DNA of 64,000 bases from Anthoceros angustus (GCA_010909165.1 MU008158.1:494581-558580); one strand, 5' to 3'. Shown: positions 34,582-49,545, counted from the stretch's first letter. A program made the numbers and translations. The notes: generated by a model not told the origin, from the letters alone.

Positions 34582-35013
34582 TCAGGCTCTGGCGCGCTCA
34601 CGTTCATCACTCTGCAACAAAACAATTTTGGAAACTGTTTCAGAAACTGGAAACCGCAGCACCTGACAACAGACAGTACAAGATGTTGAGCAATCAACGA
34701 TAAGGGATGGTGTGGCTTTACCAAACGATTATGATCCTCCAAAATTTCGTTGACCAGTTCTCTAAGATTTTTCATTGTATTGTTGGGAACGTGTCCAGCA
34801 AAGATGGGTTTCTCCAAGCCTGAAAATGATACGAGCGACCGTGAAGGATACCGAAGAGAACATTGAGATACAGCTTCCATGAAAGAGATTATCAGCTTCG
34901 ATGAAAGGGATTATCATCAACATCCTACCTGCGCCTGTAAATGCCTCGATAACCATCATCACCTCCTCTCCTGTCAAACCTGAGATGAAGCATGCGGGGA
35001 CTCCTTCTGCAGG
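34582..35013 (-). pseudogene. Orphan 3' exons of the convergent plastid-type gene
   Basis: Copy 1 of the duplication contains the last three exons (35013-34929, 34819-34722, 34611-34582) of the gene whose working copy ends at 35,824. Here they have no upstream exons or promoter. They also lack three bases where the intact copy reads GVPRVCF, giving GVPACF. This fits relaxed selection on an unexpressed fragment. Confidence 0.8.
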
Positions 35014-35034
35014 CTGTCCCCTTGCAGCTATTAA

Positions 35035-35427
<393 letters not shown>

Positions 35428-35823
35428 TCAGGTGATGTCCGCTGCGATCCTTGGTCAGGATTTAGGAGAACTGTTGTACCATAGAAACCGAAAGCCAGTG
35501 TCTTGAGAAAGTTGAGATTTATGGCTAACGGCACCAATTTTCACAGACTATGAGCTCTGATCATGCCTTGCTGAAGGCTGCATAGGGAATAGCTAGGTAC
35601 CAAATAGGTTGATTAGCCTGTTGTGAATATCACCGCTGTCATCTTAGTGAAACCTCCAAGCATTTGGAGGATTAGTGGATGAGGGACGAGGACCAGGAAC
35701 CTTCGCTGAAAGGAAACGAAACGTCTACAAATACTGTTCCCGGAAAGCTAGGTCTAAGCCTGGATACAGCAAAGGGCATCAACCTGTCCAAACAGAGCTT
35801 GGACTCGATCGTCATCAGACCTG

Positions 35824-37252
35824 TCAGGCTCTGGCGCGCTCACGTTCATCACTCTGCAACAAAACAATTTTGGAAACTGTTTCAGAAACTGGAAACCGCA
35901 GCACCTGACAACAGACAGTACAAGATGTTGAGCAATCAACGATAAGGGATGGTGTGGCTTTACCAAACGATTATGATCCTCCAAAATTTCGTTGACCAGT
36001 TCTCTAAGATTTTTCATTGTATTGTTGGGAACGTGTCCAGCAAAGATGGGTTTCTCCAAGCCTGAAAATGATACGAGCGACCGTGAAGGATACCGAAGAG
36101 AACATTGAGATACAGCTTCCATGAAAGAGATTATCAGCTTCGATGAAAGGGATTATCATCAACATCCTACCTGCGCCTGTAAATGCCTCGATAACCATCA
36201 TCACCTCCTCTCCTGTCAAACCTGAGATGAAGCATACGCGGGGGACTCCTTCTGCAGGCTGTCCCCTTGCAGCTATTAAAAATCACCCCATTCACGACCC
36301 TTCAAGAGAAAAAAATCTGCTGCAACCGATAACCAACGTCTATGCACAGATATAGGCATGGCAGACGCAGACAGGACGTACCCTGATGTTGGTGTAGTCT
36401 TGTTCAGTGGCTAATGCCCTGCCGAGGGTACCTGACATCATGTCACTCGTTGCTAGCACAACCTGAGCCAATGCACGTCAATCAAATTAGACAAGGAAAG
36501 CAGGCGAGCAACCAAGAGAACAGGCCCGGCAGCCTTGAAATAAGGACTCACCTTCATGAACTCTCCATCGATTTCAGACAGCAACTTGTGCACCTAATCC
36601 AACAACAGTTCGGAAACATCGAGGGCAAGATCAGTGTCATGTGTCTTATCAGGAACTTGAGCTGAGACGATCCTCTAGTTGCCAGGATTCACTCAGATCA
36701 GATAACACGGGAATATGATGAACTTCACCTTATGAACATCCTCCCTGCTGAACCCCATAAGAAGAAGTGCCTAGTGAAGCAACAAATACCATCAGCTTTT
36801 CCTACCATCTCTGGCAAACACAGGGCCATAACACTTCAAATACCAGCAAAGATGATGCTCAAGGCTTACTTACAGTTGGTCCAAAACATGGATCGTCAGC
36901 ATTGATGCGTGCGAACTTCGAGTCCTCGAGTACTTCGTTTGGAGCCTCTGCCAAAGGTGACTTCCACAGCTCAGAAAGGGACCCTGCTCGAGTAACGCAC
37001 TTGCAACCCAAATGCGGATAGTTCCTAGAAGAAACCCCCACCGTCAAACGCAGCAGCAGTTCTCCTCCAGGCAGCACCGCGTGCTGTCCATTGAGTCCTT
37101 TGCACACAGGACTTTGACGAATGGTATCTGCCAATTCCGCGATAGCCCAGAGGCCTCCAGCTCGACAGCATTACGATTTCTTGGGAGAGGCCATTGATGG
37201 GCAGGCGCATACATGAGCTCGGCTGGAAACACGAAGCCGCGTTCGCAGCCAT
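35824..37252 (-). CDS. Plastid-type protein of unknown function (DUF3783-like)
   Basis: Exons read from splice signals on the minus strand: 37252-about 37113, 37024-36874, 36770-36729, 36593-36552, 36462-36382, 36258-36171, 36061-35964 and 35853-35824, all in phase, about 222 aa. The core reads DPCFGPTALLLMGFSRED, then VHKLLSEIDGEFMK, VVLATSDMMSGTLGRAL, VPRVCFISGLTGEEVMM and LVNEILEDHN. From memory this resembles a conserved plant plastid family sometimes annotated DUF3783; the function is unknown to me. The N-terminus is Ser/Arg-rich and transit-peptide-like. The first donor is weak (AAA/GTCCTG or TTC/GTCAAA), so exon 1 is the least certain part. The last three exons lie inside copy 2 of the tandem duplication. 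Confidence 0.7.
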
Positions 37253-37605
37253 AGCGACGCGAGGGGATTTGCCACCAACAGAAGGTGCACTCCTGAAAAC
37301 GTAAGCCACAGAAGACAGCTAAACGACACGTGCCCGTTCCAAGAGAAAAGAGTCACTCAGCCTCCATGGCAGACGAGCGAGTGGGGATCGTGGCAAGAGG
37401 TGGGCATTCTGCGAACTGGTGAGAGGGAAAACAAGAAGCAAAGATCGTTGAAGAGAACATTTCAATAAGGGTGGAAGAATGGCTCCCAGAAATGTTTCAA
37501 ACAGCAGGTCTACAATGCCTGGCTCTGCTCTCAAGTGAGAATATGTACATCAAATACATGACACAGCCAGTGGTGTCACAAAAGCGGACCAGTCGCCCGC
37601 CCGCC

Positions 37606-38481
37606 CTATCGGGCATTGCCATAGCTCTGATAATAGCGGCTGCCTCGACCCTGGCCTGGAGATGAAGAAACCTGTGCAGACATGAGCTTTCTGACCTTGC
37701 TCTTCTCCTGTTCCTCTCGCTTTAACCTCTCTGATCTGAGTTCTTCAACCGTCTTCCGCTTATTCGCTTCTGCAGGCACGAGGATACAAAACATATGAGA
37801 CGCATAATCTAGCACCCTAAGAACCGGATCTTTAACAGAGCAAATACGCCAGCACAGGATGAAGGATAAAAAAAAACTCCGAAACACCGAAAAGCACTCA
37901 ACACAACACTTACGAGATCGAGACGGTGCACGGCAGGACTCATCTTCATCCTCCGACTCACCATCGTCTGCCCTACTCAGCACGAAACTCTTGGTGAGAT
38001 ACCAAGGCCTCTTGGCATTCTTGCCTACAGTCCCATACCCGAACCTATACTGCTCATCGCTTGCATCCACAGGTTCCTGCCTCCCTTTCCCCTCTTTCCG
38101 CCTGCCCTCATCGTCCTTCCTTTTGCGGTCTACGGGCTTAGTCGCGGCCCCCGTCTGTCTCTCCTCCACGTCCTTGAACAGGTTAATGTGCTCGATCTTC
38201 ACCACCTGGATGGAAGCAGGCCCAGGTTCGCCGCCCTGGCTGCCCTCCCCTGCATCACCGCCGCGGTCTGCGCCGTCGCCAACGGACAAGCGCTTGGCGT
38301 GTGCGATCTCCCGCAGCTTCTCCAAGCGGAACTCAGAGTCCCTCTGTCGGGCAAGGCGCTGCGCCTGCTGCTCCTGCCGAGCTGCCTCCTCCTCATCCTT
38401 GCGCACCCGCTCCCGATTGTCGAAATTGTACACGTTCCACCGCTTCTGCGGCAGAATATTTAACCCGCCGTGCCCTCCCAT
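37606..38481 (-). CDS. LENG1-like protein with CIR N-terminal domain
   Basis: Two exons (38481-37914, 37769-37606; intron 144 bases) encode 243 aa. The start MGGHGGLNILPQKRWNVYN, followed by NRERVRKDEEEA, is the CIR N-terminal (Cir_N) signature of LENG1-like and pre-mRNA-splicing-associated proteins. An Arg/Glu-rich coiled coil follows, then HINLFKDVEE, a charged linker, and YGTVGKNAKRPWYLTK. The C-terminal KRKTVEELRSERLKREEQEK helix completes the family pattern. The molecular role is not known to me beyond a likely nuclear, spliceosome-associated location. The ATG at 38481 was chosen because the domain begins directly with it. The frame extends upstream but has no conserved content there. 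Confidence 0.9.
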   Translation of the reverse strand: MGGHGGLNILPQKRWNVYNFDNRERVRKDEEEAARQEQQAQRLARQRDSEFRLEKLREIAHAKRLSVGDGADRGGDAGEGSQGGEPGPASIQVVKIEHINLFKDVEERQTGAATKPVDRKRKDDEGRRKEGKGRQEPVDASDEQYRFGYGTVGKNAKRPWYLTKSFVLSRADDGESEDEDESCRAPSRSRKCCVECFSVFRSFFLSFILCWRICSVKDPVLRVLDYASHMFCILVPAEANKRKTVEELRSERLKREEQEKSKVRKLMSAQVSSSPGQGRGSRYYQSYGNAR

Positions 38482-38894
38482 CCTCACTGCATCGCAAGGC
38501 CGCCTTGGGTCGGAAGTTTTACTCCTTCCAGTGCCCGTCACAGAGTTTATAAGAAATTCCCTCGATGGTATAAGAATTCCCACGTAACATATGGTCTCCG
38601 TTAGAATGCTTTTAGTCTGCATAAGCTACATAAGCTGTATTTGTTCGTTTAGCGAACCAAGGACATGGATATGTTTAAAAAGCGTGTAGGTAGCATGAAT
38701 GAATAGGTGTCTAAATATTTTTTAAGTTAGTAAGTAGGCTTTCTGTATTTAGTAAAAACTATTTATAATTTATTTAATTTTTATTTTATATTAATATACT
38801 CATTCATATATGATCCATTCATACAACTTATTAGAGATCTAATTATGTTTCTTGATCTAACATAAAGTTACTACCTTGTACAGTTTCTGTAATT

Positions 38895-39050
38895 CCAGAC
38901 GTTCATACTTTAGGTTCTTGTTTGGTACGCATAGTTTCCGACTCTTGACTACTGAATTGTAAATGTAATTTTAGATGTTCATACTTTAGGTTCTTGTTTG
39001 GTACGCATGGGTTGGGACTCTTGCAATACTCAATTGTGAAAGAAGCTCCT
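38895..39050. repeat. 76-bp direct repeat, two copies
   Basis: GTTCATACTTTAGGTTCTTG followed by TTTGGTACGCAT occurs at 38,901 and again at 38,977. The bases between (GACTCTTG..ACT..AATTGT) also correspond. Confidence 0.85.
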
Positions 39051-40413
39051 TGCATGTAGGCTGAACTTGCCCAAAACTCGACTTCAGCATGTAAACAACA
39101 AAACGTAATGCATGCCACTTACCTTTCTTTTTTGCTAGAGTCGGCCAAAACCACCAAGTCCATGCTTGGTGGTATGTCAAAACAACCATGCTTGGTTGTT
39201 TGGTGACCCGTGCCACATTGGCATGGTCTTTGCCAGCCGTTCTATACCCTATTACACATATCGGGCCGGTGAACATGATGAGGTCGTATATCACTCTTTA
39301 TTCATCACTTGTCGCTTCACACGCCATGACCTTCTCATGCCGTAGGGTTCCACAAATCGCGCTCATCACCACATCACTGCTGATGGTTAGGTGCAATCAT
39401 TTCTCACCTTTCTTCTCAAGTTGTTGTTCAAAATGTTGAATTTGCTAGCCACATCAAGACGCTCCTTCATGTAGAGTACCCGAGAGCAAACATTCATGAG
39501 GAGCCAAGCCCCAACCAACAAAAGTACTCAAGCAATCAGTCCGATGGTGAGAGTGCCTTTCCGTCATTATTCTTGACTTCTCACTAAAGACCAAGCTTCT
39601 GAAGTGTCTTTGTGTGCTTACAAGAGAATCGCAAGGTTGGTAGCAAGCCGACACTCACCACAAATCAACTGCCTTGCCATTGAGAGCACACAAGCGGTGC
39701 GAAATGATCACCTGCCATAGTCGTTTCTTACTCAAGAGCCAATTCCCGAGCCAACTCCTGTACAGAAGAGACGGAAAACCGTGAAAGGATCAACTCACGC
39801 GGAGAACACGGACATGCCACCACGGACTTCCACTGATTCTTGTGCAGAAGGTATTCCCATGTTTGAAGAGCGTAGAAGGTGGGATGAAAGAATGTTGTTG
39901 GTGTTGGACCAACACCAAATGGCATGTTGGACCAACCCTACCAGGTAGCCTGTCGTAGGAAAGACATGGTAAAGCACAAAGAAGGCAATACAAATGAAAA
40001 AGCCACAAGTGATGATGTTATGTGGTAAGCAATCACTGCTGCTTGTGCAACTCTGTGAGTGTATTGGACAGCAAAGCAGTGCCACGATAAGTGGTTGTCC
40101 TGCATGCACAGTATAACAATTGCATGCAACAGTACAACAAGATTGCAGACAGGGAAAGAGATCTCATTTAGGCAAGAGTTCCTATTGGAGTATGGACACA
40201 AGGAGAGCGAGGGTGCCAAAGTCATTCTGTCACTCTATGTATGATGCTAGTCATGAATTTATGGCTAACAAGACTGTCAATCCTAGTAATACCATGGACT
40301 CCAGCAGATCTTGGTCATCATAAGGGGAAGACATGGAGGACTTTGAATTGTATGGATAGACTGGCCAGGCCAAAGAAGACACTAGTGCAGAAACATCAGT
40401 TGCCGCAACGGGC

Positions 40414-40686
40414 ATGAAAATGAAAGCACAAAATGGTAATGCCACGTCTGGTTTCTTACTTGTTTTGGAAAAGAACAATACAGTATTTGTGAATGGCGCA
40501 AAATTTGCTGAAGAGCAATTGCAAGTGCAACATGCAAAGCAAATGGCACTCGAACAAGATAAGCTTGAAGTCTTAGCCAAGAGTAAGGATAAGAAAATCC
40601 AGCATCACAGTGAAATAAGTCAAGGTGTAGTGACAGTTATAACAGAGATATTAGCTTCTATTAAGAGCGTGGAGAGCACATGGTGA
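40414..40686 (+). mobile_element. Possible C-terminus of a transposon-associated SANT-like protein
   Basis: A short frame ends in QHAKQMALEQDKLEVLAKSKDKKI, a Gln/Lys-rich coiled coil of the type found at the end of Harbinger-linked Myb/SANT-like and NAM-associated ORFs. No DNA-binding domain, start or splice context was found upstream. It could also be a fragment of an unrelated coiled-coil gene. Confidence 0.3.
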
Positions 40687-43600
40687 AAATGAGACGCTTT
40701 CAAAGGTCTCAACCAATTGTAACAGAACTTGTATGATGGACGGTATTGTTATCACAATGGATATGCCACTATATGCATGGAATCCATCCTCCTATAACAC
40801 AATAAGAAAAAAGTAATTAATAAGTAAAATTTAAAAATATAACATAATATAAGAATAAAAATAAACCTAAAATGGGCAGAGGGTCTCCAAGCCCCGAGAC
40901 CAAGGCGCCTTATCCTTGCAGAATGAGTGTGGGAATGATGGAACTAACATGTAAGTTGAAACCCTAAAATGGCCTGGCGAACGAGAAAATCACATCGAAA
41001 CGGCCATGGCCGAAGCCACTGGTCACCGTAGGTCATCACTATTATGGTTACTGCTTAGGTGATGGTCATTATTTACGGAATGACTGCGACCAAGTATGGG
41101 CATGCGAATGTGAGTCCCAACCCGGGCCGTAATTTGCGGACTAAGTTCATAACCATGAGAAGTGGCCCTTAGTTGTGGAGAACCAAACAAATGGGACCTC
41201 CATCCCAATGTTGATCCGCTGAGATTGTTTTGGTGATAATCTGATCGATTTGATTAGAATAAAAAAATCAGTTAGAAACTTTGGACAGAGAAAGCTCAAA
41301 GGTCTACAAAGATGAGTAAAAACCAACAATAAATCAAAGCCGAAAAGCTATTGAAGAAAAAACTATATTTGTAATTGAGAAAATGTTACGACGACATCTG
41401 AAGCCTACCAATTCCGCTTCCAAAAAATTGAATAGGAATGTGGAATGTGAAGTATATAGGTGGAATGTGCACTTTTAGCTAAATAGCTTTGTCGAAAATT
41501 GCTCCACAATTAGTGAGCAGTAAAACAAGAAAGTTGAACCTCAATCTTCTCCACATGACTACAAACGTGATGTCCCAACAAGTTGCAAAGCTGCTCTGCT
41601 TTGGAGAAATATTTAACTGCTACATAGCCTAAGTTCTATTACCCTGAACCAGTTGGGATGTTAGTTTGATCTGTGCAGAATCATTCACATATATGTATGC
41701 ACAAAACACCTTGCACATGTGGACCTAACTCGTCCACTTATTTGTTCTTCACCATGCTCCAGTTGTTCGGCTCTCGAGCAAGGCATTTTTTTGAAAGCAG
41801 TCCATAAAATGAAAAACGACGCAAAACTTAACCGCCAACTCAAAAAACGAATTGAAAGGCTATTAAGACCATAATGTAACTAACCTTCGAAGACAATATG
41901 AGAATTCCATGTGCTACTTGTTAATTAGATAAATATTTATTTATTTAATTAGCTCAAAAAATCCAATGTGCACATATCGTTTGATAATATTGCTATATTT
42001 AGGGATCTATCATTGTACATGTTAATTTTAATATGCAGAGGGACGCAACAACATGTATAGTTGTGTTTGTAGGACGTCATTGATCGGTGGAGAATGCGCC
42101 TTGCCCCCAACTAAGGAGCAAGTTGTGAGATATTGTTTACTGTCATGGCCCTAATATCTTTGCAACCAATTGCAAGGTTTTCACATCTAGCCGAGCACGC
42201 AAGTCTTCTACAACCTCCCTTGACTAGGTGTGAGGGTCATCTACAAGCTTCATTGGTGCTCAGGCCCTCGGCTCCCTGGGTGTAGGGGTCCTCTACAAGA
42301 TCCCCTTCAAAGGTGCACTGTCCCCTCGAGCCTTTCTATCTCCCTCACTCCTCTACATATCAATACAAATAGTTCGGTACTTAGAAAATGGAGCAATTTA
42401 TTCGATGGTTCAAGAGAGGTGAAGTGTGCATAAGCCCTTCTTATGCTTAGTTCTCTCAAAAATTTTCCTAACATTTTGCTTTTTTTGGTTCTAAGCACCT
42501 TGTGAGGGCTGTGATGTGAGCCATCTCACACTAGCTAGTATTGTAGAGTGAATTAATTCTCCTCCTCGCGCATCTAATTTTGGGTTTTTCTCCAAAACAT
42601 CCACAATCAAACCATATTGTGTTAGGTTACCAGCCATATTGAATTGCAAATACTTGTAAGTCAGCTTGACGAACATTTTGTAGATTTTGTAGGACTATTT
42701 CAGCATATAGGTTGTTCGGTATTGAGTTGGTAAAAGTGAGGGACATAATGTTGTATCGATATGGGAACAACTTATTTTGACCAGAGCGGCAACGTAAGCA
42801 TTTATCCACTAGATGTTCCAATGGATTTGCCTTATTGTACCGTAGGACGTCATAGAGGTCTATCAAATATCTATGATAGATCTTTGGTACATCATAATCT
42901 AGCTCTACATATCTTGTTTGTATAAGTTTTAAATGAATTTTGATCCCATACTTGTTCATTCAATGAAAAATACTACAAGTTAAGAAATACTTTTGCTAAT
43001 TGTTGTGCTGAGTAATTTGACTTGAATATATCAATTATGAAAACTGTACCTCCAACTCATTCATACATTGGAATATTTCTTGCCTAGGATCATCTTCTAC
43101 TAAAGTACATGACTTTGTACAACTCTCCAACTTTATATAAACTTAAAACCTGCAGCACACTTGGCTTAATAGAAAGTTACTTGGTAGATAGATATAGGTA
43201 TTAATTGTTTTTTTAAAATAAAATCAAGGATATATTTGTATTGCGATTGCAGGTGGAAGGGAAATTGGCCAACTGTTGTCTCTATTGTATGGGGCCTCTC
43301 TTTTAGGATTGTACCATACTTCTGTCTCGAAAATGTAGTGACAAGCAATAATTCAAAAATTCGACTACGCTAAATGAAAAAATGGAAGGGACGGTGAGGG
43401 AGGTGGCGGTTAGCGTTGAGCTGGCACGCACTTGGAAAAGGCTGCCATGGCGCAAGCAGGCAGTCAGCGTTGCCAGCCTCGGGCCCCGTCCAGTCTCTCT
43501 TTTCCGTTCCCTTCGTTCTTTTCTCTTTCTTTAACTTGGTTCATACTTTCCCGTTCCTTTCCACGGCCTCCGTTCCCCGCAAGCTCTCGCATGGCCCGAC

Positions 43601-44664
43601 GGCAAGATGGCGCTCAGCAGGCACTCACGCTTTCAATGCTCCTTTTGATGCGCTTCCGGCCCAGACAACGAAGCTGCGCAGGAGATGGGAGGCTTCTCTG
43701 CGGGCCTCCGCTCCAATGGTGCCAGATTTGAGGCAATTTGGGCTCACTTGCCACAATTGTAGCTCCTTCTCTCGTTCTTTGCAATGCGGAGGTATCACTT
43801 ACTTGTTGAAACCAGTTGTGAGTCTGGCTACACCTAGTTCTTGGTCTATGTGAAATGTTGTGTTGCCTTGCGCGTTAATTTGAGTTTCTGACTGGTCGAT
43901 GGTAGCGTCTGCCGAGTGACCTTGTATCGCATCCAGCGTCCCTTTTACTATGCCATTTGTGTTGCAGTGAGTTAGTCTGCTCGCTTTGAGTAGGCCCCTT
44001 CTTGTGTAGTGATAATTTCGCCCATTTTGCACCCCGACGGGTTTCCTAATGTCTGCTGTCCAGGCATAGCTTTTCAGCTGAGATATTCCGTCAGCTGTAC
44101 TGTCAACGCTCACCGTGGCTCTCTTATGTTTGATCAGAAAGGAATGGGAGTCGCAGAGATCAGCTGGAGAGAAATCGGGTCGTCTTCTGGGACGGGGGTT
44201 TCCTTGTCGTTCTGAGGTTCTTATCATAGAAGTGCCATGTTGACTAATCTGCGCACGGAGGAAAGACCCGACCTGTGTAGACGCCTTATTTCTGCTTACT
44301 GCGTGGCACAGCTTTAGACATGGGCAGAGTGCATCGGCTGTTCAGGAACAATGTGCTGCATGAGGGCACCCCTTCGTGGTTTCTCACATTGCAGAACGGG
44401 GTGGTTAGATGTTGAGTTGTTGGGCACCTAAGTGAGGTCCACTTGTGGTTCTGTGAATGACAGAGGGTTCTGAACCGTTGCGTGTGATGTGACGTCATGG
44501 AATACATTGCCCCTCGATGCATCCTCTTACCTTGTTTTCTTCAGCTGGAGTTTGCTATCATGTTTGTCATACTGATGGAGGGAAAGACATTTCCTTGCTT
44601 GTCTTCATAGGAGTGTCGGGAGAGAGCCTTGTGTACACAAGTTGTTCTCTTTTTCTTTCCTCCT

Positions 44665-44742
44665 CTCTCTCATCAGCCTTTGCTCTCTCGATCAGCCAGA
44701 GGCTGATGAGAGAGGGAGCTAAATGAAATGCAAGGCTGAGTT
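44665..44742 (+). promoter_or_regulatory. Hairpin and upstream ATGs ahead of the trihelix start
   Basis: CTCTCTCATCAGCCT (44665-44679) is perfectly complementary to AGGCTGATGAGAGAG (44700-44714), a 15-base-pair stem with a 20-base loop, 28 bases before the ATG at 44743. Three upstream ATGs follow or overlap the right arm: 44706 (six codons), 44728 (three codons) and 44723, whose frame overlaps the main start. If this is transcribed it could restrain translation. The transcription start is not known. Confidence 0.5.
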
Positions 44743-47767
<3,025 letters not shown>

Positions 47768-47912
47768 TGCACTGGCACGCTTCTCCATTCACGGTAGTTC
47801 TCTCTTTACCATTCTTTCATCCATATTCAAGTAAATGTACAATAAGTCTCACAATTTCTCCTAAAATAAGGCTCAAAATGTGTAATAACGTCAAACAATT
47901 CTTGGAGTGATA

Positions 47913-48230
47913 TTAGCCATTGAGACGTAAGGGTCCTTTTGCACGGATTCCATCGGCGGCCTGGAAGCACGCAGATACTTCCTCTTCCTTCTTGCTGCAG
48001 AGATCTCCAATCCGTAAATCTCCCCAATCCCTGACACGAAATCGATGCTCTGCAAGGAACTCGAGATTTTGCAATCGGTACTGAGGAGCCCTACAGTCCT
48101 GCAAGTTCGTCCTGCTAGCTTCTGCATGCTCGCGGACCAGGGACGTTGCAAGTTCGAGAAAATTTAGAGCTTGCTCACGCAACCCTTGACATTGCATTAT
48201 TTTGTGAGACAGCCGCACCCGGCGGAGCAT
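47913..48230 (-). CDS. Short hypothetical protein, 105 aa
   Basis: A true ATG at 48230 opens a 105-codon frame with balanced, helix-forming composition (LREQALNFLELATSLVREH, then RLQNLEFLAEHRFRVRDWG and a KKEEEVSACFQAADG tail). I do not recognise the family. No splice signals are needed. It converges on the lyase gene, with 145 bases between stop codons. It may be a genuine small gene, the last exon of a longer one starting beyond the tRNA, or chance. Confidence 0.4.
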   Translation of the reverse strand: MLRRVRLSHKIMQCQGLREQALNFLELATSLVREHAEASRTNLQDCRAPQYRLQNLEFLAEHRFRVRDWGDLRIGDLCSKKEEEVSACFQAADGIRAKGPLRLNG

Positions 48231-48381
48231 GGGCTCCTGAGGAACAGGGTTCGCGCCCAGCTTCCCGGCTCGTTCATCCGAGCTAAATTTTTTTCAGGGA
48301 GGAGTACGCCGACAACACCGAAAACCTGCCTCGCTCCCAGGCTCGTTGATCCAGAGCTGAATTTTGTTAAAAGAGTATCAT

Positions 48382-48454
48382 CGCGCGAGGCAGGGGTCGA
48401 ACCTGCGACTTTCTGCTTAGGAAACAGACGCTCTATCCACTGAGCTACACGCGC
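48382..48454 (-). tRNA. tRNA-Arg (anticodon CCU)
   Basis: A 73-base cloverleaf on the minus strand. The acceptor GCGCGTG pairs with CTCGCGC with one T-T mismatch at 6-67. The D-arm is GCTC..GAGC, the anticodon stem-loop is TCTGT-TTCCTAA-GCAGA with anticodon CCT, the variable loop is AAGTC, and the T-arm is GCAGG-TTCGACC-CCTGC. The discriminator base is G. It has no intron. Internal A and B boxes for RNA polymerase III are intact. It matches the plant nuclear tRNA-Arg(CCU) as I remember it. Confidence 0.95.
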
Positions 48455-48572
48455 TGAGCCGCACTTCTGTCAAACATAAAACAATCTACTACATTTTGTT
48501 TCTCTCATCTCTCTTTTAACTCATCCGTTATCATTTTGGTTTGTCTTTAACATTTATAAGCATGCTTATTAA

Positions 48573-48735
48573 GAATCCTGCGCTTGGATCGGTACTTGGA
48601 TGGGGTGCCTAAAGAGAATGGATGCCCTTGGTGCAAGTAGCTTAGGCATACCATGGTACAAGTTGTTCAGTACCAAGTCCCATGATGGAAATCCGTCCTT
48701 AGTGGACTTAAATAAAATTCTTCTTCTTCTTCATC
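48573..48735. mobile_element. Truncated second copy of the MITE-like element
   Basis: The stretch from about 48,573 (TTAAGAATCCTGCGCTTGG) to the CTTCTTCTTC end near 48,733 matches the reverse complement of the left half of the element at 11,978-12,373, including its whole terminal arm (AGTCCCATGATGGAAATCCG, then TTAGTGGACTTAAATAAAAT). The other half and its arm are missing. Confidence 0.85.
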
Positions 48736-48760
48736 CAAAATTTGGCTGTCTTTTACCTGT

Positions 48761-49024
48761 ATTTTCCTATGTCTATCTACCTATTAATCTTAGAAATATG
48801 CATTATCATTTATTTAAAAACAAATATTAGAAAGAGGTATTTGTTTATGTATTGGACAAAAAAAAGAAAGACCGGTTTATCATTGCAACCTGTAGTATTT
48901 TCCTATGTCTATCTACCTATTAATCTTAGAAATATGCATTATCATTTATTCAAAAAAAAATATTAGAAAGAGGTATTTGTTTATGTATTGGACAAAAAAA
49001 AGAAAGACCGATTTATCATTGCAA
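48761..49024. repeat. 136-bp direct tandem repeat, two copies
   Basis: ATTTTCCTATGTCTATCTAC begins at 48,761 and 48,897. The copies run through AGAAAGAGGTATTTGTTTATG and AAAGACCG to TTTATCATTGCAA with very few differences. AT-rich, no coding content. Confidence 0.9.
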
Positions 49025-49437
49025 GCAACGAACAAAACAAACACCTATTTAGGCCCGCTAATTCAAAACAAAAAAACACAACTTTGACAAAACGCAACGT
49101 ATCAATGAAACAACGATAGTGTCAACATGAAGCAGATCTTCATCTAAGAACGAGGGCTCACTATGAACTTTGCGATCACCAAGTAAAACATGACCCTATC
49201 AATGCCTCATCTCAAACCAACACCAGGCTTGTCTGACCAACTCAGCTCTAACCAGCCATGGAACGTATCGGATTAAATATGACATAACGAAACATATTAC
49301 AGAATAGGAAGAGGTAATGGGTGTGGCCTATGGTGTAAGGTTGTGCCCTATGGTGTCGTCCTTAAGTTAGGGCACGCTTGACTATGCCTGAGGAGTTATG
49401 TGCGTGACACCACTTTTATTTAATTGAATGATATTGT
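49025..49437. other. AT-rich spacer, nothing recognised
   Basis: No ORF, RNA or clear element. A short CTATGGTGT duplication occurs near 49,328 and 49,352. Confidence 0.4.
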
Positions 49438-49439
49438 CA

Positions 49440-49545
49440 TCACGACTCCAAGGTGAGTAGTTTTACAAAGTATTTTTAATATCTCAAGTTGAATTTGGTA
49501 TTGGATACCTATCACCATGTTCTTCCTTGAACAAGTGTCACGACT
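49440..49545 (-). pseudogene. Decayed tail of a third DUF26 copy
   Basis: On the minus strand this segment reads HLFKEEHGDRYPIPNST and then a stop, matching the C-terminus RYFKEEHDNSCPVPNST of the adjacent DUF26 gene. At DNA level it is a ~100-base direct repeat of 49,545-49,645. The conserved Cys is lost (SCP to RYP). Only the 3' tail is duplicated. Confidence 0.75.

Larger units (their letters stand above)
38482..44664. other. AT-rich gene desert with transposon debris
   Basis: About 6.2 kb without a gene I can defend. Contents noted: a 76-base direct repeat (GTTCATACTTTAGGTTCTTG at 38,901 and 38,977), two adjacent hairpins at 39,150-39,200, and a possible transposon-derived ORF end at 40,414-40,686. 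A minus-strand open stretch lies at about 42,500-42,959, split between two frames (DYDVPKIYHRYLIDLYDVL.. and LTQYGLIVDVLEKNPK..), which I do not recognise. 43,400-44,660 is less AT-rich and probably contains the promoter and leader of the trihelix gene. Confidence 0.5.

Noticed and set aside
36594-36660. Frame on the minus strand (QVPDKTHDTDLALDVSELLLD) considered as an exon of the plastid-type gene
   Set aside because: It ends in an in-frame TAG directly before the acceptor of the next exon, and exon phases join correctly without it, so it is best read as intron.
43416-43853. Plus-strand frame of 145 codons upstream of the trihelix gene
   Set aside because: No family resemblance, Phe/Ser-rich composition, and another frame is open over the same bases. 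It is more likely promoter or leader sequence.
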